From Phenylobacterium sp. Root700 (lineage in GTDB: Bacteria > Pseudomonadota > Alphaproteobacteria > Caulobacterales > Caulobacteraceae): a stretch of 41,620 nt of DNA. Under the pieces are notes generated by a model, which was not told the origin of the DNA, did no database searches, and was given only the letters and a program-made list of their open reading frames with translations. Below, piece by piece: positions 34,915 to 41,620 of this stretch. A program made the translations under genes and the position numbers. The stretch covers positions 208,873-250,492 of the forward strand of contig NZ_LMHT01000011.1 in the NCBI RefSeq assembly GCF_001429025.1, written 5' to 3'. Every line of letters begins with the position of its first letter. Within the stretch, counting starts at the first letter, position 1.

Positions 34915-36368
34915 TGGCGGCGCCTCTTTCCGCGCTGGTCCAGCGCAGCCTTGACGCCGATCCGGTGATCGAGGGCGTCACCGCCGACAGCCGCAAGGTG
35001 AAGCCGGGCTTCCTGTTCGCCGCCTTGCCGGGGTCCAAGGTCGACGGGCGTGAGTTCGCGACCAAGGCGGTCGCGGGCGGCGCCGTGGCGGTGATCTCGG
35101 CCGTGGACCTGCCGGACCTCGGCGTTCCGGTCATTGTCACCCCGGACCCGCGCCGGGCCTACGCCCTGGCGGCCAAGGCGTTCTGGCGGGCCCAGCCGCC
35201 GGTTGTGGTCGCGGTCACGGGGACCAACGGCAAGACCTCGGTCGCCGCCTTCTGCCGGCAGATTTTCAACTATACGGGCAAGACCGCCGCCAGCATGGGC
35301 ACCCTGGGCGTGCGCGCCACGGGACCTGGATTGGACGAGCAGATCACGCCGCCGGGCCTGACCACGCCGGACGCCGCCGACGTCGCCGAACTGATGTCGA
35401 TCCTGGCCGCCAAGGGCGTGACCCACTTGGCGCTGGAGGCCTCGTCGCACGGCGTTGATCAGCGCCGGCTGGACGGCGTGACCCTGACAGCCGCCGGGTT
35501 CCTGAACCTGACCCAGGACCATCTCGACTATCACCACACGATGGACGCCTATCGGGACGCCAAGCTGCGGCTGTTCGAAACCCTGCTGCCGCGTGGCGCG
35601 ACCGCTGTGCTGAACGCCGATTCCGACGCCTATGGCGCTTTCGCGGCGACCGCCGTGACCTCCGGCCAGAGCATCTATTCGGTGGGCGAGGCGGGGCAGG
35701 GTTTGAAGCTGCTGAGCCGTCAGCCGACCCCGGAAGGCCAGACCCTGAAGATCGAGGCGGCTGGAAAGACTTACGAAGTTCGTCTGCCGCTGGTGGGCGG
35801 ATACCAGGCTTCGAACGTTCTGGTGGCGGCGGGCCTGTGCATCGCCGCTGGCGAGGACGTGGCGAGCGTGATGTCCGCACTGGAAACCATCGAGGGCGCG
35901 CCGGGTCGGCTGCAACGGATCGGGACCGGTCCGAAGGGCGGCGAGGCCTATGTCGACTACGCCCATACGCCTGACGGCCTGGAGACGGTGCTGAAGGCGC
36001 TGCGCCCGCACGTCGAGGGCCGGCTGATCGTGGTGTTCGGCGCCGGCGGCGACCGTGACCGCGCCAAGCGCCCGTTGATGGGCAAGGCGGCGGCCGACCA
36101 TGCCGACATCGCCATCGTCACCGACGACAACCCGCGCAGCGAGGTTCCGGCCGCGATCCGCGCCGAGGTCCTGGCCGGCGCCAAGGGCGCGCAGGAGATC
36201 GGCGACCGCCGCGAAGCGATCACCGCAGCCGTGGCCCTGATGGGCGCGGGCGACGTGCTGGTGGTGGCCGGCAAGGGCCACGAGCAGGGCCAGACCATCG
36301 CCGGCGTCGTGCATCCCTTTGACGACGTGACCGAAGTCGCTCAAGCCCTGGAGGCGCTCCGTGGCTGA
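34914..36368 (+). CDS. murE: UDP-N-acetylmuramoyl-tripeptide synthetase MurE (meso-diaminopimelate-adding)
   Basis: A 484-residue ligase that adds the third amino acid to UDP-MurNAc-L-Ala-D-Glu. The ATP loop is G103-T-N-G-K-T108. YVDYAHTPDGLE is the C-terminal domain motif. D405-N-P-R408 is the signature of enzymes that add meso-diaminopimelate rather than lysine, as expected for a Gram-negative cell wall. The start overlaps the ftsI stop by one base (TGATG). The stop overlaps murF by eight bases. Confidence 0.97.
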   Translation: MAAPLSALVQRSLDADPVIEGVTADSRKVKPGFLFAALPGSKVDGREFATKAVAGGAVAVISAVDLPDLGVPVIVTPDPRRAYALAAKAFWRAQPPVVVAVTGTNGKTSVAAFCRQIFNYTGKTAASMGTLGVRATGPGLDEQITPPGLTTPDAADVAELMSILAAKGVTHLALEASSHGVDQRRLDGVTLTAAGFLNLTQDHLDYHHTMDAYRDAKLRLFETLLPRGATAVLNADSDAYGAFAATAVTSGQSIYSVGEAGQGLKLLSRQPTPEGQTLKIEAAGKTYEVRLPLVGGYQASNVLVAAGLCIAAGEDVASVMSALETIEGAPGRLQRIGTGPKGGEAYVDYAHTPDGLETVLKALRPHVEGRLIVVFGAGGDRDRAKRPLMGKAAADHADIAIVTDDNPRSEVPAAIRAEVLAGAKGAQEIGDRREAITAAVALMGAGDVLVVAGKGHEQGQTIAGVVHPFDDVTEVAQALEALRG

Positions 36369-37758
36369 GCCGCTGTGGACCTCGCAGGAGATCGTCGCGG
36401 CCACGGGCGGGCGCTTGTCGGGCGCGCCGTTCGTCGTGAACGGGGTCTCCATCGACACCCGCTCCATCGAGACCGGCGATCTGTTCGCGGCCCTGGCCGG
36501 CGTGCGGGACGGCCATGAGTTCGTGGCCCAGGCCCTGGCGGCCGGCGCCTCGGGCGCACTGGTGTCGCAAGGCGTCGAGGGCTTGAGCGTCGTCGTCGAA
36601 GACACGCTCAAGGCCTTGGAAAGACTTGGAGAAGCCGCGCGTGACCGGGCGCCGCAGACACGTCGCGGGGCGGTCACCGGATCGGTCGGCAAGACCAGCG
36701 TCACCCAGGCGGTGCGCGCCGGCTTGATGCTGGCCGGCAAGGCCCACTCGTCGGTGAAGAGCTACAACAACCATATCGGCGTGCCCCTGACCCTGGCCCG
36801 CATGCCGCGCGATACTGAGCGCGCGGTGTTCGAGATCGGCATGAACCACGCCGACGAGATCGCGCCGCTGTCGCGGTTCGTGCGGCCGCATGCTGTGGCG
36901 ATCACCACGGTCGGGCCGGTCCATGTCGAAAACTTCCCGGACGGCGAGACGGGCGTCGCCCGCGCCAAGGCCGAGATCTTCGCCGGTATCGAGCCGGGCG
37001 GCGTGGCGGTGCTGAACGCCGACAACAAATGGTTCGATCTGCTGAGCGCCGAGGCCCGCAAGGCCGGCGCGGAGGTCCGCAGCTTCGGCTCCGGCGAGGG
37101 CTGTGACGCGCGGTTGATCGACTTCCAGCCGCAGGCCGGCCGAGCGAACGTCCGCGCCCGCCTGCATGGCCGGGCCTTGGACTTTCCGATCCTGCAGACC
37201 GGCTTCCACTGGGGGCCGAACAGCATGGCCGTCCTGCTGATGCTGGAGGCGCTGGGCGTCGATCTGAACGACAGCCTGACCGCGCTCGGAGACTTCGAGC
37301 CGCTGGCCGGCCGCGGGGCCGAACAGGTCGTCAAGCTGGCGGGCGGCGACTTCACCCTGATCGACGAGAGCTACAACGCCAATCCGATCTCGATGGGCGC
37401 GGCCTTCGCCTCGCTCGGCGCGCGCAAGAGCGCGGGGCGACGGATCGTCGCGCTGACCGACATGTTGGAATTGGGGGCTGACGGCCCAGCTTTCCACGCC
37501 GGCTTGGCCGAGCCGCTGAACAGCGCCGGGGTGGACCTGGTGTTCTGCGCCGGGCCGCTGATGAAATCGCTGTGGGGCGCCCTTCCTCCGACTCGTAGGG
37601 GCGGTTACGCGGAGACAGCAGCGGAGCTGGCGCCGCTGATCAGCGCGGCCGTAGAGCCGGGCGATCTGGTGATGGTCAAGGGTTCGAACGGCTCGAGAGC
37701 CGGCGCGGTGGCCGCCGCGCTGGTCGCTCTCGACGTGCGTTCGTTGGAGAAGGGCTGA
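36361..37758 (+). CDS. murF: UDP-N-acetylmuramoyl-tripeptide:D-alanyl-D-alanine ligase MurF
   Basis: A 465-residue ligase that adds D-Ala-D-Ala to complete the UDP-MurNAc-pentapeptide. The ATP-binding loop is G107-S-V-G-K-T112, a variant of the GTNGKT loop that I recall as frequent in alphaproteobacterial Mur[20 protein letters not shown] and [13 protein letters not shown] are MurF signatures. The start codon is GTG 36361, inside the end of murE (eight-base overlap). The stop overlaps mraY by one base. Confidence 0.96.
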   Translation: MAEPLWTSQEIVAATGGRLSGAPFVVNGVSIDTRSIETGDLFAALAGVRDGHEFVAQALAAGASGALVSQGVEGLSVVVEDTLKALERLGEAARDRAPQTRRGAVTGSVGKTSVTQAVRAGLMLAGKAHSSVKSYNNHIGVPLTLARMPRDTERAVFEIGMNHADEIAPLSRFVRPHAVAITTVGPVHVENFPDGETGVARAKAEIFAGIEPGGVAVLNADNKWFDLLSAEARKAGAEVRSFGSGEGCDARLIDFQPQAGRANVRARLHGRALDFPILQTGFHWGPNSMAVLLMLEALGVDLNDSLTALGDFEPLAGRGAEQVVKLAGGDFTLIDESYNANPISMGAAFASLGARKSAGRRIVALTDMLELGADGPAFHAGLAEPLNSAGVDLVFCAGPLMKSLWGALPPTRRGGYAETAAELAPLISAAVEPGDLVMVKGSNGSRAGAVAAALVALDVRSLEKG

Positions 37759-38867
37759 TGCTCTATTGGCTGTATCAACAGCTGTCGGCCGACGGATATG
37801 TTCCGTTCCTGAACCTGTTGAAATATCAGACTTTCCGCACGGGCATGGCGCTGTTCACGGCGCAGCTCGTGGTGGTGGCCATGGGCTCGCGCTTCATTCG
37901 CTGGATGCAGGCCAAACAGGGCAAGGGCCAGCCGATCCGCGCCGACGGCATCGAACGCCACGTGGTCGAGAAGGCCGGCACCCCGACGATGGGCGGGGTG
38001 ATGATCCTGGCCGGCCTGTTGGTCGGCACGCTGCTGTGGTCGGACCTGACCAACGTCTATGTCTGGGCCGTGATCCTGGTGACCGCCGGCTACGGCGTGC
38101 TCGGATTCACCGATGACTACGCCAAGGTCACCAAGCAGACGACGGACGGCGTCTCGGGCAAGGTCAGGCTGCTGATGGAGGCGCTCATCGCGCTCGCCGC
38201 CGTCGCCCTGATGGTGGTGTTCGGCACCAATCCGCCGGAGACCCCGGACCTGTCGACCTCGGTCGCGTTCCCGATCTTCAAGCAGCTGCTGATGCCGCTG
38301 GGCTGGTTCTATCTGGCCTTCGGCGCCTTCATCATCGTCGGCGCGGCCAACGCCGTGAACTTCACCGACGGGCTGGACGGCCTGGCCACGGTGCCGGTGA
38401 TGATCGCCGCCGCCGCCTTCGGCTTCATCGCCTACCTCGTCGGCAATTTCGTCTTCGCCCAGTATCTGAAGCTGCACTTCGTGCCCGGCGTGGGCGAGGT
38501 GGCGGTCTATTGCGGGGCGATGATCGGGGCTGGTCTCGGCTTCCTCTGGTACAACGCGCCGCCCGCCAAGATCTTCATGGGCGACACCGGTTCGCTGGCG
38601 CTCGGCGGCGGTATCGGCGCGGTGGCCGTGGCGACCAAGCACGAGATCGTGCTGGGCATCATCGGGGGCCTCTTCGTGATGGAGACCCTGTCGGTGATGA
38701 TCCAGGTCGTGTCGTTCAAGCTGACCGGCAAGCGGGTGTTCCGCATGGCGCCGATCCACCACCATTTCGAAAAGCTGGGCTGGTCGGAATCGACCGTCGT
38801 GATCCGCTTCTGGATCATCGCGGTGATGCTCGCTCTGCTGGGCCTCGCAACCCTGAAGCTGCGGTAG
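37758..38867 (+). CDS. mraY: phospho-N-acetylmuramoyl-pentapeptide transferase MraY
   Basis: A 369-residue integral membrane enzyme with about ten helices that moves phospho-MurNAc-pentapeptide to undecaprenyl phosphate, forming lipid I. The Mg-binding and catalytic motifs are F117-T-D119-D120-Y-A-K123, N-F-T-D204-G-L-D207 and [25 protein letters not shown] near the end is the loop that contacts the nucleotide. The start overlaps the murF stop by one base. There is a 19-base gap before murD. Confidence 0.97.
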   Translation: MLYWLYQQLSADGYVPFLNLLKYQTFRTGMALFTAQLVVVAMGSRFIRWMQAKQGKGQPIRADGIERHVVEKAGTPTMGGVMILAGLLVGTLLWSDLTNVYVWAVILVTAGYGVLGFTDDYAKVTKQTTDGVSGKVRLLMEALIALAAVALMVVFGTNPPETPDLSTSVAFPIFKQLLMPLGWFYLAFGAFIIVGAANAVNFTDGLDGLATVPVMIAAAAFGFIAYLVGNFVFAQYLKLHFVPGVGEVAVYCGAMIGAGLGFLWYNAPPAKIFMGDTGSLALGGGIGAVAVATKHEIVLGIIGGLFVMETLSVMIQVVSFKLTGKRVFRMAPIHHHFEKLGWSESTVVIRFWIIAVMLALLGLATLKLR

Positions 38868-38886
38868 GGGAGGGCAGGCGTAGGTC

Positions 38887-40302
38887 ATGATCCCGGTCCG
38901 CGGCTTTGAAGGCAAGACGGTCGCCGTGTTCGGCCTGGCCCGTACCGGGCTGACGGCCGCGCGCGCCCTGATGCTGGGCGGAGCGCAGGTCGCGGTCTGG
39001 GACGAACGCCCCGAGAGCCGCGCGATCGCCGAGGCCGAGGGCCTGCCGCTGGTCGACCTGACCACCGCCGACTGGAGCAAGTTCGCGGCCCTGATGCTGT
39101 CGCCAGGCGTGCCGCTGACCCATCCCAAGCCGCACTGGACCGTCGAGAAGGCCAAGGCGGCGGGTGTCGAGATCCTGGGCGACCTGGAGCTGTTCGCCCG
39201 CACGGTGAACGCCGCGCCCGAGCACAAGCGCCCGAAGATCGTCGCCATCACCGGCACCAACGGCAAGTCGACCACCACCGCCCTGATCGGCCACATCTGC
39301 GCCGCCGCTGGTCGCGACACGCGGGTCGGCGGCAATATCGGCGTCGGGGTCCTGGACCTGGACGACATGCATGGCGGGGCGGTCTACGTGCTGGAGATGA
39401 GCTCCTACCAGCTCGACCTGACCTCCAGCCTGAAGCCCGACGTGTCGGTGTTGCTGAACGTCTCGCCCGACCACCTGGATCGCCACGGCGGCATGGAGGG
39501 CTATGTCGCCGCCAAGCGCCGGGTATTGCTGAACCAGGGCAAGGGCGACACCGCCGTCATCGGGGTCGACGATCCCTGGGGCCAGCGGATCTGCACCGAG
39601 ATCACCGCCGCCAACCGCCGGACCATCGTGCCGGTCTCGGCCTCCAAGGCCATGGGGCGCGGCGTCTATGTCCTGCAGGGCCTGCTCTACGACGCCACCG
39701 GCGAGCGGGCGGTGGAGATCGCCGACCTGCTGCGCGCCAAGTCGCTGCCCGGCCGGCACAACTGGCAGAATGCGGCGGCCGCCTACACCGCCGTGCGCGG
39801 GCTGGGCCTGACCTCGCAAGAAGCCGCCGACGGCCTGATGACCTTCCCGGGCCTGGCGCACCGGATGGAGACGGTCGGCCATGTCGGCAAGATCCGCTTC
39901 GTAAACGACAGCAAGGCCACCAACGCCGACGCCGCCCGCCAGGCGATGTCGAGCTATCCGAAGTTCTACTGGATCGCCGGAGGCCAGCCGAAGAGCGGCG
40001 GCATCGACGACCTGACCGACCTCTTCCCGAGGATCGAGAAGGCCTATCTGATCGGCGAGGCGCAGCAGGCCTTCGCCAAGACGCTGGCCGGTAAGGCGCC
40101 GGTCGCCGAGTGCGGCACGATCGAGGCCGCCGTCGCCATGGCCTATGCCGACGCCGCGGCCTCGGGCCAGGAGGCGGTCGTGCTGCTGTCGCCGGCCTGC
40201 GCCTCGTTCGACCAGTTCGCGGACTTCGAGGCTCGCGGCGAAGCGTTCCGCGCCGCCGTCGCCGCGCTCACCGCGCCGGCCGCCAAGGGCGCGCGGGCTT
40301 AG
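38887..40302 (+). CDS. murD: UDP-N-acetylmuramoyl-L-alanine:D-glutamate ligase MurD
   Basis: A 471-residue cytoplasmic ligase that adds D-glutamate to UDP-MurNAc-L-Ala. The N-terminal domain has VFGLARTGLTAARAL. The ATP loop is T122-G-T-N-G-K-S128. LLNVSPDHLDRH and FVNDSKATNADA are MurD hallmarks, and LLSPACASFDQFADFEARG is the C-terminal signature. It begins 19 bases after mraY, with a G-rich ribosome site. In most relatives ftsW would follow; here its end overlaps the oppositely oriented cupin gene by four bases. Confidence 0.97.
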   Translation: MIPVRGFEGKTVAVFGLARTGLTAARALMLGGAQVAVWDERPESRAIAEAEGLPLVDLTTADWSKFAALMLSPGVPLTHPKPHWTVEKAKAAGVEILGDLELFARTVNAAPEHKRPKIVAITGTNGKSTTTALIGHICAAAGRDTRVGGNIGVGVLDLDDMHGGAVYVLEMSSYQLDLTSSLKPDVSVLLNVSPDHLDRHGGMEGYVAAKRRVLLNQGKGDTAVIGVDDPWGQRICTEITAANRRTIVPVSASKAMGRGVYVLQGLLYDATGERAVEIADLLRAKSLPGRHNWQNAAAAYTAVRGLGLTSQEAADGLMTFPGLAHRMETVGHVGKIRFVNDSKATNADAARQAMSSYPKFYWIAGGQPKSGGIDDLTDLFPRIEKAYLIGEAQQAFAKTLAGKAPVAECGTIEAAVAMAYADAAASGQEAVVLLSPACASFDQFADFEARGEAFRAAVAALTAPAAKGARA

Positions 40303-40742
40303 CGCCGGGTCGGGTCGTCGGCCGGATTGACGTAGGTCATGCCGAACGGACCCTCGGCCGAGACCTGCACCACCGCCCCGCCGTTTGAGAACGCGAAGTG
40401 GTTCATCTTCGCTCCCGCCACCGCGAACCCGCCTGGGGCCAGCTTGGCGCTCATGGCCGGGTCGAGCTTGTCGCCCATGCCCAGCGACAGGTCGCCGGAG
40501 ATGACGGTGACGTACTCGTCGGACGGATGTTGATGGGCCGGGATCTTGTAGCCGGCGGGCATCTTGAGCCTGAGCACGAAGAGGCCGGCCTTCGTCGGAT
40601 CGCCCGACAGTACGCTCATCTGCGCGCCGGCCGGGAAGACCGCTGGAGCCGGACCCCACTTCAGGTCGCCGGTGTTGACCTGCGCCGCAGCGGGCGAGGT
40701 GAAGCACAGCAAGCCACTCACGAGAACAACTGCCTTAAGCAT
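40299..40742 (-). CDS. secreted cupin-domain protein
   Basis: A 147-residue protein starting ATG 40742, supported by AGGAGA upstream; the longer frame from 40775 is rejected. A signal peptide (MLKAVVLVSGLLCFTSPAAAQ) exports it. The cupin core has IPAHQHPSDEYVTVISGD, with the two His of HxH and the Glu as likely metal ligands, and the second motif is MNHFAFSNGG. This layout fits a periplasmic cupin with a sensing, isomerase or oxygenase role; the reaction is unknown. Its stop overlaps murD tail-to-tail by four bases. The minus-strand PEPxxWA-CTERM gene lies upstream. Confidence 0.87.
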   Translation of the reverse strand: MLKAVVLVSGLLCFTSPAAAQVNTGDLKWGPAPAVFPAGAQMSVLSGDPTKAGLFVLRLKMPAGYKIPAHQHPSDEYVTVISGDLSLGMGDKLDPAMSAKLAPGGFAVAGAKMNHFAFSNGGAVVQVSAEGPFGMTYVNPADDPTRR

Positions 40743-40815
40743 GACGTTTCTCCTGTGGATGCAGGAGAATAGCACAGGTCGGGCATTGCCGATCAGTGGT
40801 TTGCGAGCGGCGCTT

Positions 40816-40848
40816 GTCGCCGCCGCCGATCCAGGGACCGGCGGCGAC
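40816..40848 (-). terminator. GC hairpin after the PEPxxWA-CTERM gene, possible terminator
   Basis: GTCGCCGCCG and CGGCGGCGAC form a perfect 10-base stem around 13 bases, starting 12 bases beyond the stop of the minus-strand PEPxxWA-CTERM gene and before the cupin gene. No T-run follows, so terminator function is uncertain. Confidence 0.4.
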
Positions 40849-40860
40849 GATAGGCGAGTG

Positions 40861-41541
40861 CTAGGCCAGCAGTGCGACTTGGCGACGCCGCCGCAGGGCG
40901 GCGCCGGCCATGCCGAAGCCGGCGATCATCATGGCCCAGGTCGCGGGCTCGGGGACGGCGCTGCCGGGCGTGGCCGAGCCGAAGGTGATATTGTCGAAGC
41001 CCGTCTGGCCGGCCGCGCCGCCGAAGTCGATCGACTTGGCGAGGCCGCCGAACGCCACGCCGACCGAGGTCCAGTTGCAGAAGCCGCCGGTCGGGTCGCC
41101 GGCGCAGTTTTGGCTGTACTGGGCCGCCAGATTCAGGCTGCCCAGCAGGTTCCCGGTGGCGTTCAGTCCGTCATAGACGTTCACGGTGGCGGCGGTGGAG
41201 GAAGTGTAGAAGAACGAGAAGCCGGTCGAGAAGCCGGCCGCGTAGTTCAGGACGGCGTTGTTGGCGTTCTGGAAGAACAGGATCGTGCTTGCCGACGGTT
41301 CGTTGGCGAAGTTCCCGCTGCCGCCGGCGTCGGTATCGATCAGGCCGAGCGACGAGGATGAGAAGGCCACGCCGTAGTTCGCGCCGCTGTTGCCCTGGCT
41401 ATCGGTCCCGCCATTGTAGAAGTTGTTGATCGCGGCTTGGTTGCCCACGCCCTCGAAGTCGAGGACGACGACGGCCGCATTGGCCGACGAAGCGGTCGCG
41501 ACGGCCATCGCCGCCCCGAGTAGAAGGTTGCGCAGTTTCAT
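40861..41541 (-). CDS. PEPxxWA-CTERM sorting-domain protein
   Basis: A 226-residue exported protein. The signal peptide is MKLRNLLLGAAMAVATASSANA. The mature part is rich in Gly, Ala, Ser and Asn, with predicted beta structure (LDFEGVGNQAAINNFYNGG and ATVNVYDGLNATGNLLG). The C-terminus has the sorting signal VPEPATWAMMIAGFGMAGAALRRRR (cited for position): a PEPxxWA motif, one membrane helix and an Arg cluster, recognised by an exosortase. It is probably a surface or extracellular-matrix protein. The number of Asn/Ser/Thr residues is high. The exosortase and polysaccharide genes are outside the window. Confidence 0.92.
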   Translation of the reverse strand: MKLRNLLLGAAMAVATASSANAAVVVLDFEGVGNQAAINNFYNGGTDSQGNSGANYGVAFSSSSLGLIDTDAGGSGNFANEPSASTILFFQNANNAVLNYAAGFSTGFSFFYTSSTAATVNVYDGLNATGNLLGSLNLAAQYSQNCAGDPTGGFCNWTSVGVAFGGLAKSIDFGGAAGQTGFDNITFGSATPGSAVPEPATWAMMIAGFGMAGAALRRRRQVALLA

Positions 41542-41620
41542 CTGTGTGGCCCCTGTGGCGCTGAATGGTTCGAAGAACTGGCGTCAGCCCGGGATAGCCA
41601 GGGTGATTTCACCCCCCCCC

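Noticed and set aside
38815..40707. Minus-strand open frame of 630 codons opposite murD
   Set aside because: Antisense of murD and the cupin gene region, with no family features.

Overview
The window looks like chromosome from a high-GC alphaproteobacterium of the Caulobacterales (Caulobacter/Phenylobacterium type). Three things point there: a class A RNase P RNA gene directly upstream of a division/cell-wall (dcw) cluster ordered mraZ-rsmH-ftsL-ftsI-murE-murF-mraY-murD, a meso-diaminopimelate-type MurE, and a PEPxxWA-CTERM protein. The genus is inferred from gene content and style; I ran no search. I see no tRNA, rRNA, insertion sequence, prophage or CRISPR array.

Region 1 (1-3376, + strand) is the end of an aromatic catabolic operon for the protocatechuate 4,5-cleavage (meta) pathway: the tail of a DUF1932-type oxidoreductase, then ligJ, ligI, ligA and ligB. 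Every junction is a 1- or 4-base stop/start overlap. LigAB opens the ring. LigI hydrolyses 2-pyrone-4,6-dicarboxylate. LigJ hydrates 4-oxalomesaconate.

Region 2 (3571-11152, - strand) is a two-gene operon encoding very large proteins of about 1178 and 1344 residues that I cannot assign to a characterised family. They have no signal peptide or recognisable catalytic motif and are rich in predicted beta-strand. This is the best candidate here for an undescribed system. A 432-base gap containing an 18-base perfect palindrome separates it from dusA.

Region 3 (11591-17181) is mixed housekeeping: dusA, a retropepsin-like protease, a PaaI-type thioesterase with a DUF1289 protein, a small secreted protein with a clear terminator, a phospholipase D/cardiolipin synthase-like enzyme convergent with an endonuclease/exonuclease/phosphatase-family protein, and a TonB-C-like secreted protein.

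Region 4 (17204-28677) is metabolic. It holds a two-subunit acyl-CoA dehydrogenase operon with a possible LiuR-like site, an aldo/keto reductase, a VOC protein, an AraC regulator with a DMT transporter, a small putative lipoprotein, an RpiB-family isomerase, an orphan 92-residue protein, and a perfect 32-base inverted-repeat pair of REP-like elements. It continues with a gamma-carbonic-anhydrase-like protein, a DMT transporter-amidase-acetyltransferase operon and an SDR.

Region 5 (28723-30747) is a divergent TetR regulator/cytochrome P450 pair, with a mirrored 14-base operator-like repeat in the 90 bases between them.

Region 6 (30776-40302) is rnpB, a perfect DnaA-box sequence, and the tightly overlapping dcw genes. 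After murD the expected ftsW does not follow. Instead two minus-strand genes appear, a secreted cupin and a PEPxxWA-CTERM protein, and the window ends in a run of C.
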